This document shows positions 10,561-19,011 of a DNA stretch of 35,913 bases, one piece after another. The DNA is from Paenibacillus bouchesdurhonensis. Lineage in GTDB: Bacteria > Bacillota > Bacilli > Paenibacillales > Paenibacillaceae. The stretch is taken from NCBI RefSeq assembly GCF_900155685.1, contig NZ_LT732548.1, forward strand, positions 812 to 36,724, written 5' to 3'. Each line of letters starts with the position of its first letter. Positions within the stretch are counted from its first letter, which is position 1. The translations under genes and the position numbers were made by a program. The notes below the pieces were generated by a model that worked only from the letters and a program-made list of their open reading frames with translations, was not told where the DNA came from and searched no databases.

Positions 10561-10603
10561 AAAAAAACTTTGCCGCTCTCCCCATCTTCCGAGAACGACA
10601 AAG
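10561..10603 (-). terminator. terminator of the nad-coaX-hslO operon
   Basis: A 13-bp stem (arms CTTTGTCGTTCTC and GAGAGCGGCAAAG, two G-U pairs), a 10-nt loop, then seven T. It lies 20 nt after the hslO stop and just upstream of the cysK promoter. Confidence 0.92.
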
Positions 10604-10622
10604 TATTGAGATATTTCCGATA

Positions 10623-11513
10623 TTATTTCTTAGTCTGAGCCTGAAGCTCAGCGATTCTCTCCGGGCTGAATTTATAAGCCTCATTGCAGAAGTCGCAGAC
10701 GACTTCAATCTCTTTATTCTCCTCCAGAATCTCAGTAAGCTCCTCATGGCCCAGACTGATTAGTGTACGTTCCACGCGTTCAACCGAGCAGTTGCAGGAG
10801 AATACTACCTCAGATTCGTCCAGAAGATTAAAGTCCGGCACGATCCAGCTCAGCATCTCCTCTAACTCGAGCCCTTGATCCAGGAGAGAGGTTACAGGTG
10901 GAAGCTGGCCGATCGCCCGCTCGATCGCATCGATATCCTGATCGCTCAGCCCAGGCAGCAGTTGAATAATGAAGCCGCCCGCTACAATAACGGACGAATC
11001 AGCGTCTACAAGCACACCTAGCCCTACGGCTGACGGTGTTTGCTCTGATACGGCAAAATAATACGTAAAATCCTCTCCGAGCTCACCGGAAATAAGCGGA
11101 ACACTTCCCCGATAAGGCTCTTTGAGACCCAAATCCTTGGTTACATGAATAAAACCCGTCGTACCGACGGCTCCAGCCACATCCAGCTTGCCCTGGCTAT
11201 TGCTAGGCAACTGCACATGGGGATTTGTAACATAGCCTCGAACCTCGCAGTTGGCGTTCGCATCGGCAATGATTTGCCCGATCGGCCCATCGCCCTTAAC
11301 TTGTACCGTAAGCTTCTCATCCCCTTTGAGCATAGCGCCCATCATCGTCGCCGCCGTGACGGTTCGCCCCAGAGCAGCTGTCGTGGTGGGGTAAGTATCA
11401 TGGCGACGGCGCAGTTCTTCTACAAGCGCCGTCGTGCGTACAGCAAACGCACGAACCTTGCCGTTCATGGCTGTTCCCCGAATTAAGCGATCCTTCTCTT
11501 GCTCCGTTCCCAT
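10623..11513 (-). CDS. hslO: redox-regulated chaperone Hsp33
   Basis: 296 aa cytoplasmic holdase that prevents aggregation under oxidative and heat stress. The zinc redox switch is complete: Cys240-x-Cys242 and Cys273-xx-Cys276. When these oxidise, zinc leaves and the chaperone becomes active. The N-terminal core (about 15-230) has the family stretches VRAFAVRTT, GRTVTAATMMGAMLKG and GGFIIQLLPG. The ATG has GAGGAGG 11 nt upstream. It is the last gene of the nadA-nadB-nadC-coaX-hslO unit, 40 nt after coaX, before a strong terminator. Confidence 0.96.
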   Translation of the reverse strand: MGTEQEKDRLIRGTAMNGKVRAFAVRTTALVEELRRRHDTYPTTTAALGRTVTAATMMGAMLKGDEKLTVQVKGDGPIGQIIADANANCEVRGYVTNPHVQLPSNSQGKLDVAGAVGTTGFIHVTKDLGLKEPYRGSVPLISGELGEDFTYYFAVSEQTPSAVGLGVLVDADSSVIVAGGFIIQLLPGLSDQDIDAIERAIGQLPPVTSLLDQGLELEEMLSWIVPDFNLLDESEVVFSCNCSVERVERTLISLGHEELTEILEENKEIEVVCDFCNEAYKFSPERIAELQAQTKK

Positions 11514-11553
11514 TAGATGTGAAGCCTCCTCTTCTTGATATTCTGGTCACTGA

Positions 11554-12318
11554 TCACTGATTACGTTCGTATATGATGCGCAGCCCTTCCAGTGTAAGGA
11601 GCTGGTTTACTTCCTGAATCGAATCTGCCTCGCTGGCAATCAACTCCGCCAGCCCACCGGTCGCAATCACTTTTAGCTCGGCATTCATCTCCCGGCGAAT
11701 CCGATTCACGATGCCATCCACTTGTCCTGCGTAGCCGAAAATGATCCCGGATTGCATGGCATGAACGGTATTGCGGCCAATGACCTTCTTCGGCTTCTCC
11801 AGCTCGACCCGGGGCAGCTTGGATGCACGCTGATACAGCGCCTCCGTGGAAATGCCGATGCCCGGAACAATGGCTCCGCCCAAATAATTGCCCGCAGCAT
11901 CGATACAATCGAATGTCGTAGCCGTACCAAAGTCGACGACAACGAGCGGGCCACCATACTGCTCTACCGCAGCCACGGCATTAACGATGCGATCCGCCCC
12001 GACCTCGCGCGGATTCTCGTAACGCAGATTAAGTCCCGTTTTGATGCCCGGCCCGACAATCAATGGTTTTTTTCGCAAATATTTCTCGCATAGCTCTTCC
12101 AAGACATGCATCAATGGAGGGACAACCGAGGAAATGATGACCCCCTCAATATCGCCTACAGCGATTTTGGACATTTGAAATAAATTGTGAATTTTTACCC
12201 CGTATTCATCGGCTGTCGACTGCCTATTGGTACTAAGTCGAAAATGGTGAAGCAGCTCTCGGCTCCTGTAGATTCCTAGTACAATATTTGAGTTGCCTAC
12301 ATCTACCACAACGAACAT
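11554..12318 (-). CDS. coaX: type III pantothenate kinase
   Basis: 254 aa ASKHA-fold kinase that phosphorylates pantothenate, the first committed step of coenzyme A synthesis; type III enzymes are feedback-resistant to CoA and need a monovalent cation. Motifs: DVGNSN (6-11, phosphate 1), GADR (107-110, with catalytic Asp109), DFGTATTFD (129-137), and GGAIVPGI. The ATG is preceded by GAGGGG. nadC ends only 6 nt upstream, so its ribosome site lies inside the nadC end and coupling is likely. In B. subtilis coaX directly follows ftsH; here the three nad genes are inserted between. Confidence 0.96.
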   Translation of the reverse strand: MFVVVDVGNSNIVLGIYRSRELLHHFRLSTNRQSTADEYGVKIHNLFQMSKIAVGDIEGVIISSVVPPLMHVLEELCEKYLRKKPLIVGPGIKTGLNLRYENPREVGADRIVNAVAAVEQYGGPLVVVDFGTATTFDCIDAAGNYLGGAIVPGIGISTEALYQRASKLPRVELEKPKKVIGRNTVHAMQSGIIFGYAGQVDGIVNRIRREMNAELKVIATGGLAELIASEADSIQEVNQLLTLEGLRIIYERNQ

Positions 12319-12324
12319 GCTGCT

Positions 12325-13191
12325 TTACCCCTCTTTCTTCTCGTTCAGATCTAGACTAATGTCCAGACTGTCAAAAGAATATGTCAGCCTTCCAACGGAA
12401 ATGACATCCACCCCGCTCACGGCGATCCCATGAATCGTCTGCAAGGATACGTTGCCGGATGCTTCCACAGTGACATGAGGCGCCCTTGTCTTAATACGGC
12501 GCACGGCCTCCTTCATCAGCTCTGGAGTCATATTATCCAGCATAATGATATCTGCTCCCGCAGACAAGGCCTCGTCCACCTGCTCCAAATTCTCCGTCTC
12601 GACCTCGATCGTCATCGTATGCGGAATAGCCGCGCGCGCCCGCTGTACCGCAGGCACAATGCCGCCCGCCCCTTTTATATGATTATCTTTGATCATCACC
12701 GCATCATACAATCCAAAGCGATGGTTGGAACCGCCGCCTACCCGCACTGCATATTTCTCCAGCATTCGGTGCCCTGGCGTTGTCTTCCGTGTGTCCACGA
12801 GCCTTACAGGCAATCCCTGCAATGCATCAACATATTGATGCGTCCGCGTCGCTATTCCCGATAAGCGCTGCAGTAAATTCAAGGCAAGCCGTTCTCCAGT
12901 AAGAATGCTATGCGTGCTGCCCTCGACCTGAGCCAATACCGTCCCTTTGCTGACGACATGGCCATCCTTCACCAAAGACTTGAATGAAAGCGAGGGATCC
13001 ACCACATCAAAGACAAGAGCAGCAACCGGCATCCCAGCCGCAATTCCGTCTTCCTTGGCATGAATAATTCCTTTGGACTGATGTCCGGACGGCACGGTTA
13101 CAGCTGCCGTAATATCGCCTGAGCCGACGTCCTCCCTAAGCCAGTGGCGAATGGAATCCACTAAGCCTTCGTTATATCCATTAAACATCAT
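12325..13191 (-). CDS. nadC: nicotinate-nucleotide pyrophosphorylase (quinolinate phosphoribosyltransferase)
   Basis: 288 aa. It converts quinolinate plus PRPP to nicotinate mononucleotide, the third step of de novo NAD synthesis. Motifs: LREDVGSGDITAA at the N-terminus, LLQRLSGIATRT, DTRKTTPGHRMLEKYAVRVGG (substrate pocket, Arg/His/Lys; first 20 of a longer run), KDNHI, and the C-terminal barrel strands VEASGNV and VDVISVGRLT. The open frame runs back to 13293 inside nadB. The ATG at 13191 has GGAGG 9 nt upstream and gives the family length, so it is chosen; it overlaps the nadB stop by 11 nt. Confidence 0.95.
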   Translation of the reverse strand: MMFNGYNEGLVDSIRHWLREDVGSGDITAAVTVPSGHQSKGIIHAKEDGIAAGMPVAALVFDVVDPSLSFKSLVKDGHVVSKGTVLAQVEGSTHSILTGERLALNLLQRLSGIATRTHQYVDALQGLPVRLVDTRKTTPGHRMLEKYAVRVGGGSNHRFGLYDAVMIKDNHIKGAGGIVPAVQRARAAIPHTMTIEVETENLEQVDEALSAGADIIMLDNMTPELMKEAVRRIKTRAPHVTVEASGNVSLQTIHGIAVSGVDVISVGRLTYSFDSLDISLDLNEKKEG

Positions 13192-14797
13192 CGCTCGTTT
13201 CCTCCAACATTCCTTTTTCCCGTTGCTGTAAAATATGCTTGCGCCATCCTGCATCGTCACGCTGCGGGTGATCCTCGCGATAATGACCGCCACGGCTTTC
13301 CTTGCGAGCTAATGCCGACTCGGTCAGCAAAAGTGCGCATGTCAGCATATTAGCATACTCCCACTGCTCCCGGGTATGTAAAGCCGCTCTGAAGATCGGC
13401 AGCTGACGTCGCAGCTCCTCCAATCCCTTAACCAGCCCTTCCTCGCTTCGACGCAAACCGACTTGACGCACCATCACCTTCTGGAGCTTCAAGCGCCGTT
13501 CCACAATCGGCTGCATCACAGCATCGTGTCGCTCTGATAGACATTTTATCCCCTCTCCGGTTCTAGTCAAGGGGGGCAACTGCTGAATACGTTCGATAAT
13601 GCGACGGCCGAACACGATTGCTTCGGACAAAGAATTGCTCGCTAGCCGATTCGCCCCGTGCACCCCGGTAGATGACACCTCCCCGCAGGCAAACAAGCGA
13701 TGAACACTAGTCTCGCCTTGAAGGCCGGTACGAACCCCTCCCATCATATAATGCGCAGCTGGAGCCACAGGAATCCAATCCGTCGTCATATCGAGCCCGT
13801 ATCCGATGCAAGTATCATGAATCGTGGGAAACCGGTTCTTGACTGTCTCCGAGGCCTCGTGCGTAATATCCAAATAGACAAAGCTCGATTTCGTCTCTTC
13901 CATCTCGTTGACAATGGCCCGCGCCACGATGTCGCGAGGGGCAAGCTCCAGCAGCTCATGGTATTTGTCCATGAACCGCTCACCCTTAATGTTGCGCAAC
14001 ACGGCGCCTTCCCCGCGAACCGCCTCGGATATTAAGAAGCGCGGTGCCCCGGGATAACAGAGTGAAGTCGGATGGAATTGAATGAACTCCATATCCCGAA
14101 TAACGGCCCCCGCCCGGTAAGCCATAGCCACCCCATCACCTGTAGCAACATCTGGGTTAGTCGTATAACGATATAGTTGACCCGCTCCGCCCGAACATAG
14201 AATAGTGGCAAGACCCCGTAGGAACACGCGCTGTCCGTCCGGTCGCTGCACGAGTGCTCCAATGCACTCATTCTCCTCCGTAATCAGATCAATGACGAAG
14301 TGCTCGTTCCAAATCTCGATGTTAGGATGCCCAGCAGCCTGCTCGGACAACGCACGAACAATCTCATAGCCTGTCGCATCCCCGTTGGCATGCAGAATGC
14401 GGCGATGACTGTGAGCTCCTTCCCTTGTCAAAGCAAGCTCTCCGTTCTCTACATCGAAGGCCGTACCGAGCGTGATTAATTCCTTCACTCCCTCAGGGCC
14501 TTCATTAACTAGAATATCCACCGAGGCCGAAGAGCATAGCCCAGCTCCGGCCATCAGCGTATCCTGTCTGTGATATTCCGGCGAATCCTCCTCCGAAATA
14601 ACCGCAGCAATGCCTCCTTGGGCATATCGTGTATTGCTCTCCAGCAGCGCCTTCTTAGTAATAACGATGACGCGATGCTTCTCGCTTGCTTTAATGGCTG
14701 TAAACAGTCCGGCAATGCCTGACCCAATGACGATGACGTCCGTATCGACGACAGGCAGTTCACTCATATCAAAATCAACCAAATATCGTGGTATCAT
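13181..14797 (-). CDS. nadB: L-aspartate oxidase
   Basis: 538 aa flavoprotein of the succinate dehydrogenase/fumarate reductase family. It oxidises aspartate to iminoaspartate, passed on to NadA. The FAD dinucleotide motif VIVIGSGIAGL is at about 21-31. RYAQGGIAAV, HSHRRILHANGDATG, EFIQFHPTSLCYPGA and the C-terminal GVHGANRLASNSL are family hallmarks. The ATG at 14797 (MIPRYLVDF) has AGGTGA 8 nt upstream; a GTG four codons earlier and an ATG ten codons later are less supported. It follows nadA by 39 nt. Confidence 0.95.
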   Translation of the reverse strand: MIPRYLVDFDMSELPVVDTDVIVIGSGIAGLFTAIKASEKHRVIVITKKALLESNTRYAQGGIAAVISEEDSPEYHRQDTLMAGAGLCSSASVDILVNEGPEGVKELITLGTAFDVENGELALTREGAHSHRRILHANGDATGYEIVRALSEQAAGHPNIEIWNEHFVIDLITEENECIGALVQRPDGQRVFLRGLATILCSGGAGQLYRYTTNPDVATGDGVAMAYRAGAVIRDMEFIQFHPTSLCYPGAPRFLISEAVRGEGAVLRNIKGERFMDKYHELLELAPRDIVARAIVNEMEETKSSFVYLDITHEASETVKNRFPTIHDTCIGYGLDMTTDWIPVAPAAHYMMGGVRTGLQGETSVHRLFACGEVSSTGVHGANRLASNSLSEAIVFGRRIIERIQQLPPLTRTGEGIKCLSERHDAVMQPIVERRLKLQKVMVRQVGLRRSEEGLVKGLEELRRQLPIFRAALHTREQWEYANMLTCALLLTESALARKESRGGHYREDHPQRDDAGWRKHILQQREKGMLEETSDDV

Positions 14798-14836
14798 TAC
14801 ACAGGTCACCTATCTTGAACAAGAGAGTAGCGCATG

Positions 14837-15775
14837 CTACTTGACTTGTAACATGCGCTCTAGAGAAGTTCTGGCTTTATCGGCTACGGCAGGCGGCACG
14901 TAAATCTGCGGCTGCATCGTCTCCAAGCATTTGACCAGTTTTTTCAAGTTATTGACTTTCATATTTGGACAGACCAGGAATTTCGTAGCGAAATGGAACG
15001 TTTTGTCGGGACTATCCTTACGCAGTTGATACCCTGTTCCATCTTCCGTACCGACGATGAACTCCTTGCTGCTGGAATTTCTGCAATATTCTAAAATCGC
15101 TGTCGTACTGCCGACAAAGTCTCCCATGGCAACTACTTCAGGACGGCACTCCGGATGAACTACGAACTCTGCATTAGGGTGCTTCGCTCTCATCTCTACT
15201 ACATCTTTCACAGTTAACATATCATGCGTGTTGCAATAGCCTTCCCAGATAATCATCTTTTTGTCGGTATGCTGCTGCACATAGTGGCCCAAGTTCTTGT
15301 CCGGCACCCAAATGATTTCATCGGCATCAATCGAGTTGATGACCTTAACCGCATTGGAAGACGTACAGCAAATATCCGTCTCGGCTTTGATCTCGGCGGA
15401 AGAGTTAATATACGTCACGACCTTGGCATTCGGATGCTGGGCCTTCAATTTGCGCAGACCATCTACGTTGACCATGTCTGCCATCGGGCAGCCCGCACGT
15501 TCATCGGGAATCAACACCGTCTTGTTCGGCGCTAAAATCTTGGCGCTTTCCCCCATGAAATGCACACCGCAAAATACGATCGTATCTGCGTCGGTCGACG
15601 CTGCTTTCTGAGCCAGCAAGAAAGAGTCGCCCCGAAAATCGGCAACCTCCTGGATTTCATCACGCTGATAATAATGCGCCAATATAATGGCATTGCGTTC
15701 CTTCTTTAATTGAAACAGTCTCTCCCGCAGTTCGCGGTTCATTTCCGCCTTACGCTCTAATGCCAGAGCTTCCAC
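14837..15775 (-). CDS. nadA: quinolinate synthase A
   Basis: 312 aa [4Fe-4S] enzyme that condenses iminoaspartate with dihydroxyacetone phosphate to quinolinate. The three cluster ligands are placed as Cys96 (RAGCPMAD), Cys181 (WEGYCNTH) and Cys269 (LVCPNM); the spacing matches the short NadA class. LAHYYQRDEIQ near the N-terminus is a substrate-binding signature. The start is GTG at 15775 with GGGAGG 6 nt upstream. It is first of the nad-coaX-hslO operon, behind a promoter, a start-point inverted repeat and a long leader hairpin. Confidence 0.96.
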   Translation of the reverse strand: MEALALERKAEMNRELRERLFQLKKERNAIILAHYYQRDEIQEVADFRGDSFLLAQKAASTDADTIVFCGVHFMGESAKILAPNKTVLIPDERAGCPMADMVNVDGLRKLKAQHPNAKVVTYINSSAEIKAETDICCTSSNAVKVINSIDADEIIWVPDKNLGHYVQQHTDKKMIIWEGYCNTHDMLTVKDVVEMRAKHPNAEFVVHPECRPEVVAMGDFVGSTTAILEYCRNSSSKEFIVGTEDGTGYQLRKDSPDKTFHFATKFLVCPNMKVNNLKKLVKCLETMQPQIYVPPAVADKARTSLERMLQVK

Positions 15776-15872
15776 GATGATCCTCCCCCTTAATCCATTT
15801 ATCCGCCTTTTCTCTCTATGCAGCGGGAATACATAACTTAGCCATCATTGTTATTGTCCACGGCTCCCTGGC

Positions 15873-15947
15873 AAAAAAAGAAGAACGTATAAATTTTCAC
15901 GTTGCTCGTCATGAAATTGCCAAGGATGTGAAATTCGGTACGTTCTT
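15873..15947 (-). terminator. leader hairpin with T-run upstream of nadA (possible attenuator)
   Basis: On the minus strand AAGAACGTA pairs perfectly with TACGTTCTT, and an inner TTTCAC/GTGAAA stem sits above an internal loop. The apical loop is about 27 nt and seven T follow after one C. The loop contains CCTTGGCAA (15917-15925), which is complementary to TTGCCAGGG (15866-15874) just after the T-run, giving an alternative fold. It lies between the nadA promoter and the nadA start, so it would stop most transcripts unless relieved. Confidence 0.7.
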
Positions 15948-15988
15948 ATTTGCGCCAAACCGAATGTTTCACTTCATTGTCACATTAC

Positions 15989-16031
15989 GTTGTTCAACAA
16001 CTAATTTACACAAGGAGGGTATCCCTGTCAA
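15989..16031 (-). promoter_or_regulatory. nadA operon promoter with start-point inverted repeat
   Basis: Minus strand: TTGACA (16026-16031), a 17-bp spacer, and TAAATT (16003-16008). GTTGTTGAACAAC (15989-16001), two 6-bp arms around one base, covers the predicted transcription start: a typical place for a repressor operator. Firmicute nad genes are often controlled by NiaR, but the site was not matched to a NiaR motif. Confidence 0.75.
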
Positions 16032-16113
16032 TCGACCTGAAACCATTATCCATTAAAATTAAAGATAAATAACCGATTTTACCTACTTTCGGCTGACAAT
16101 AAAGCACCGAAGC

Positions 16114-16154
16114 AAAAAAAGACAGCCCCTAGTAGAATATCTACGCGGGCTGCC
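16114..16154 (-). terminator. ftsH terminator
   Basis: Minus-strand stem GGCAGCCC/GGGGCTGTC with inner GTAG/CTAC pairing, followed by seven T, 22 nt after the ftsH stop. Confidence 0.92.
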
Positions 16155-16175
16155 TTGATTCTTTTGCATGTCAGA

Positions 16176-18311
16176 TTAGACGGTTGGATTGTTGTTTCCG
16201 GAATTCTTATCCGGGTCTTCTCCGTCAGGACGGTCAGCATTTGGCAAATCGTTCACCGTTCCGTCCGGTGTATCCACGACTGGATCGCTCGTAACATCAC
16301 TAGCCGATCCACCCGGTACATCATTAGGGATGTCACCGGTCGGAATGCCTGACGCGTTAGGAGAGCCATCTTCCGGCTTGCCTTGAATACGAACACGCAC
16401 ATCGCCGATATTATCGACGACCGGCTCGCCAGACTCACTCGATCCGCTGCTGCCTTCGCCGCCCTCTTCAGGCTCAAGCAATTTACCATGCTCAATCAAT
16501 TGCTTGATTTGCTCCAGCTCCAGCGTCTCCTTCTCAAGCAAGGTTTGTGCGATGAGATGCACTTCTTTGGAATGCTTGGTCAGGAGCTCCTTACAACGTT
16601 CATACATCTCCGTAATAAAACGATGCATTTCCTGATCGATTTCATAAGCTATTTGATCACTGTAGTTCTGTTCGTGGCCGATATCGCGGCCCAGGAATAC
16701 CTGGCCTTGCGAAGTACCGAATTGCATCGGTCCGAGCTTCTCGCTCATCCCGTATTCCACGATCATGCTGCGCACAATGCCTGTCGCTTGCTGAAAGTCA
16801 CTATACGCACCCGTGCCGATCTCGCCGATGAACAGCTCCTCGGCAACACGGCCGCCAAGGAGACCCGTTACTTTGTCAAGCAGCTCCTGCTTCGTGACAA
16901 GCATCCGGTCTTCCTTCGGAAGCATAATGACATAACCGCCAGCACGACCGCGCGGAATAATCGTTACTTTGTGTACCATATCCGCATGCTCCAGGAAGTA
17001 GCCGACAATCGTATGGCCTGCTTCATGGTATGCAACGATTCGTTTCTCGCGATCACTGATCACACGGCTGCGCTTCTCTGTACCTACGATGACGCGATCG
17101 ATCGCTTCATCAACTTCCCTCATCGAAATATCCTTGCGGTTACGACGTGCTGCCAGGAGAGCTGCTTCATTCAACAGGTTCGCCAAATCGGCACCAGTAA
17201 AGCCTGTCGTACGCTTCGCAATAATATCCAGCCGGACATCATTGGTCAACGGCTTGTTGCGGGCATGTACCTTAAGTACCGCCTCACGGCCTCTCACATC
17301 CGGCCGGTCTACCGTAATTTGACGGTCAAAGCGTCCTGGACGCAGCAGCGCCGGATCAAGAATATCAGGACGGTTCGTCGCGGCAATGATAATAATTCCT
17401 TCATTGGCCCCGAATCCATCCATTTCTACAAGCAACTGATTAAGCGTTTGTTCCCGCTCGTCATGACCGCCGCCAAGGCCGGCGCCACGTTGACGACCGA
17501 CAGCATCGATCTCATCAATAAAGATAATACAAGAAGATGTCTTCTTCGCGTTCTCGAACAAGTCACGTACCCGGGAAGCACCCACACCGACGAACATTTC
17601 TACGAAGTCGGAACCGGAAATACTAAAGAACGGAACCCCTGCCTCACCTGCCACAGCACGTGCAAGCAACGTCTTACCCGTACCCGGAGGCCCTACGAGC
17701 AATACACCCTTCGGAATACGTGCGCCAACCGCAGAGAACTTGCGCGGATCCTTCAAGAACTCGACAACTTCGACAAGCTCCTGCTTTTCTTCGTCCGCTC
17801 CAGCTACATCTTCAAATGTAACCTTCTTCTTCTCCTCGTTATACAGACGCGCCTTGCTCTTACCAAAGTTCATGACTTTGCCGCCGCCACCCTGCGCCTG
17901 ATTAAACAGGAAGAAGAATAGAATGAACATAATCGCAAGCGGTAACAGCGATGTCAGGAACGTGAGCCATACGCTCTGCTCCCGCATCTTCTCCCAGCCC
18001 AGCTGGAAGCCGTTCTGTTCGCTTAATTCCGTGATCTCCTTCAAAGCATTCGGGTCGTAAGGAATATAGGTCGTGAAATTCGTCGTCTTGCTCTCTCCGA
18101 CGGCTTGCTTATATTTACCGGTTACCAAATAAGCGTAACCGTCAAATTTCCCTGTAATTTCAGCGACATTATCGGCCTTCAATTGCTGACGCAATTGATC
18201 ATATCTAGGGGTGTCGGCGGTTTCATTTGTGCCGGTAAGGATTTGTACAATGCCCACCACGACTAAGAAAAGTATTAAATAAAAACCAGAATTCCGGATG
18301 AACCGATTCAT
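16176..18311 (-). CDS. ftsH: ATP-dependent zinc metalloprotease FtsH
   Basis: 711 aa membrane-anchored AAA protease that degrades misfolded and regulatory membrane and cytosolic proteins; in B. subtilis it affects sporulation through Spo0A. Transmembrane helices lie at about 10-27 and 114-137, with an extracytoplasmic domain between. Walker A GPPGTGKT is at 207-214, Walker [11 protein letters not shown] at 261-270, the second region of homology ends with RPGRFDR (324-330), and the zinc site is HEAGH (429-433) with Asp505 as third ligand. After about residue 613 there is a long low-complexity tail rich in D, P, G, S and N, making it about 70 aa longer than B. subtilis FtsH. It has its own promoter. 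Confidence 0.97.
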   Translation of the reverse strand: MNRFIRNSGFYLILFLVVVGIVQILTGTNETADTPRYDQLRQQLKADNVAEITGKFDGYAYLVTGKYKQAVGESKTTNFTTYIPYDPNALKEITELSEQNGFQLGWEKMREQSVWLTFLTSLLPLAIMFILFFFLFNQAQGGGGKVMNFGKSKARLYNEEKKKVTFEDVAGADEEKQELVEVVEFLKDPRKFSAVGARIPKGVLLVGPPGTGKTLLARAVAGEAGVPFFSISGSDFVEMFVGVGASRVRDLFENAKKTSSCIIFIDEIDAVGRQRGAGLGGGHDEREQTLNQLLVEMDGFGANEGIIIIAATNRPDILDPALLRPGRFDRQITVDRPDVRGREAVLKVHARNKPLTNDVRLDIIAKRTTGFTGADLANLLNEAALLAARRNRKDISMREVDEAIDRVIVGTEKRSRVISDREKRIVAYHEAGHTIVGYFLEHADMVHKVTIIPRGRAGGYVIMLPKEDRMLVTKQELLDKVTGLLGGRVAEELFIGEIGTGAYSDFQQATGIVRSMIVEYGMSEKLGPMQFGTSQGQVFLGRDIGHEQNYSDQIAYEIDQEMHRFITEMYERCKELLTKHSKEVHLIAQTLLEKETLELEQIKQLIEHGKLLEPEEGGEGSSGSSESGEPVVDNIGDVRVRIQGKPEDGSPNASGIPTGDIPNDVPGGSASDVTSDPVVDTPDGTVNDLPNADRPDGEDPDKNSGNNNPTV

Positions 18312-18341
18312 CCCCTGCCTCCTCTCAAAACAACTTAAGTT

Positions 18342-18371
18342 ATTTTACCATAGTCCCTTACTGATTATCAA
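18342..18371 (-). promoter_or_regulatory. ftsH promoter
   Basis: Minus strand: TTGATA (18366-18371), an 18-bp spacer, and TAAAAT (18342-18347), about 30 nt upstream of the ftsH ATG. A 10-bp palindrome AACTTAAGTT (18331-18340) lies right at the predicted start point. Confidence 0.75.
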
Positions 18372-18414
18372 AAAAGTCGCAGGCGATGTTCGGCCAAAGA
18401 CCAACTACAAGCTT

Positions 18415-18954
18415 TTAGCTGTTGTACACTTCTGGCTTCAACACTCCGATGTAAGGAAGATTGCGGTATTTCTCCGCATAATCGAGTCCATAGCCGACGA
18501 CGAATTCGTCAGGAAGCACGAACCCTGACATATCAGCCTCCAAATCGACCGTCCGGCCAGCCGGCTTATCGAATAACGTAACAATTTTTACGGAACTCAC
18601 CTTGCGGCGCTCCAGAACATCCACCAGATAGCTAAGCGTCAGCCCGCTATCAATGATATCTTCTACAATCAGAACGTCTCGCCCCTCTACAGAAGAATCC
18701 AAATCCTTGATGATTTTGACTTCGCCAGACGATTTGGTGGACGTGCCATAACTGGACACAGCCATGAAATCAAGCTCAAGCGGTACTGATATTTCTTTAA
18801 CAAGATCGGCCATAAAAATAAAGGCGCCCTTCAGAATGCAAATGACAAGCGGATTGCGTCCCGCATACTCTTCACTAAGACGCTGCCCCAATTCTACTAC
18901 TTTCTCCTGAATCTGTTCCCGGGTAATCAAAACTTCTTTAATGTCGTTGTGCAA
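18415..18954 (-). CDS. hpt: hypoxanthine phosphoribosyltransferase
   Basis: 179 aa purine-salvage enzyme converting hypoxanthine or guanine with PRPP to IMP or GMP. The PRPP-binding signature [14 protein letters not shown] is at 94-107; [11 protein letters not shown] and SSYG are the pyrophosphate and flexible loops; the C-terminal [17 protein letters not shown] is typical. The start is TTG with AGGAGG 10 nt upstream; no ATG or GTG fits. It lies 57 nt after tilS. In B. subtilis the same pair precedes ftsH, and TilS and HprT together are reported to activate ftsH transcription. Confidence 0.96.
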   Translation of the reverse strand: MHNDIKEVLITREQIQEKVVELGQRLSEEYAGRNPLVICILKGAFIFMADLVKEISVPLELDFMAVSSYGTSTKSSGEVKIIKDLDSSVEGRDVLIVEDIIDSGLTLSYLVDVLERRKVSSVKIVTLFDKPAGRTVDLEADMSGFVLPDEFVVGYGLDYAEKYRNLPYIGVLKPEVYNS

Positions 18955-19011
18955 AATAAGTAGACCTCCTACGTTATACTATGAATGCCATAACCCGGCG
19001 ATAACCCGATG

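Noticed and set aside
16010..16070. Plus-strand AAGGAGG followed by a 15-codon frame from a CTG
   Set aside because: It lies on the complement of the nadA promoter spacer; CTG start, tiny product and no conservation evidence.
16383..17921. 512-codon plus-strand open frame opposite ftsH
   Set aside because: It is the antisense of the strongly conserved FtsH coding region, has no domain or ribosome site, and such long shadow frames are common in this codon bias.
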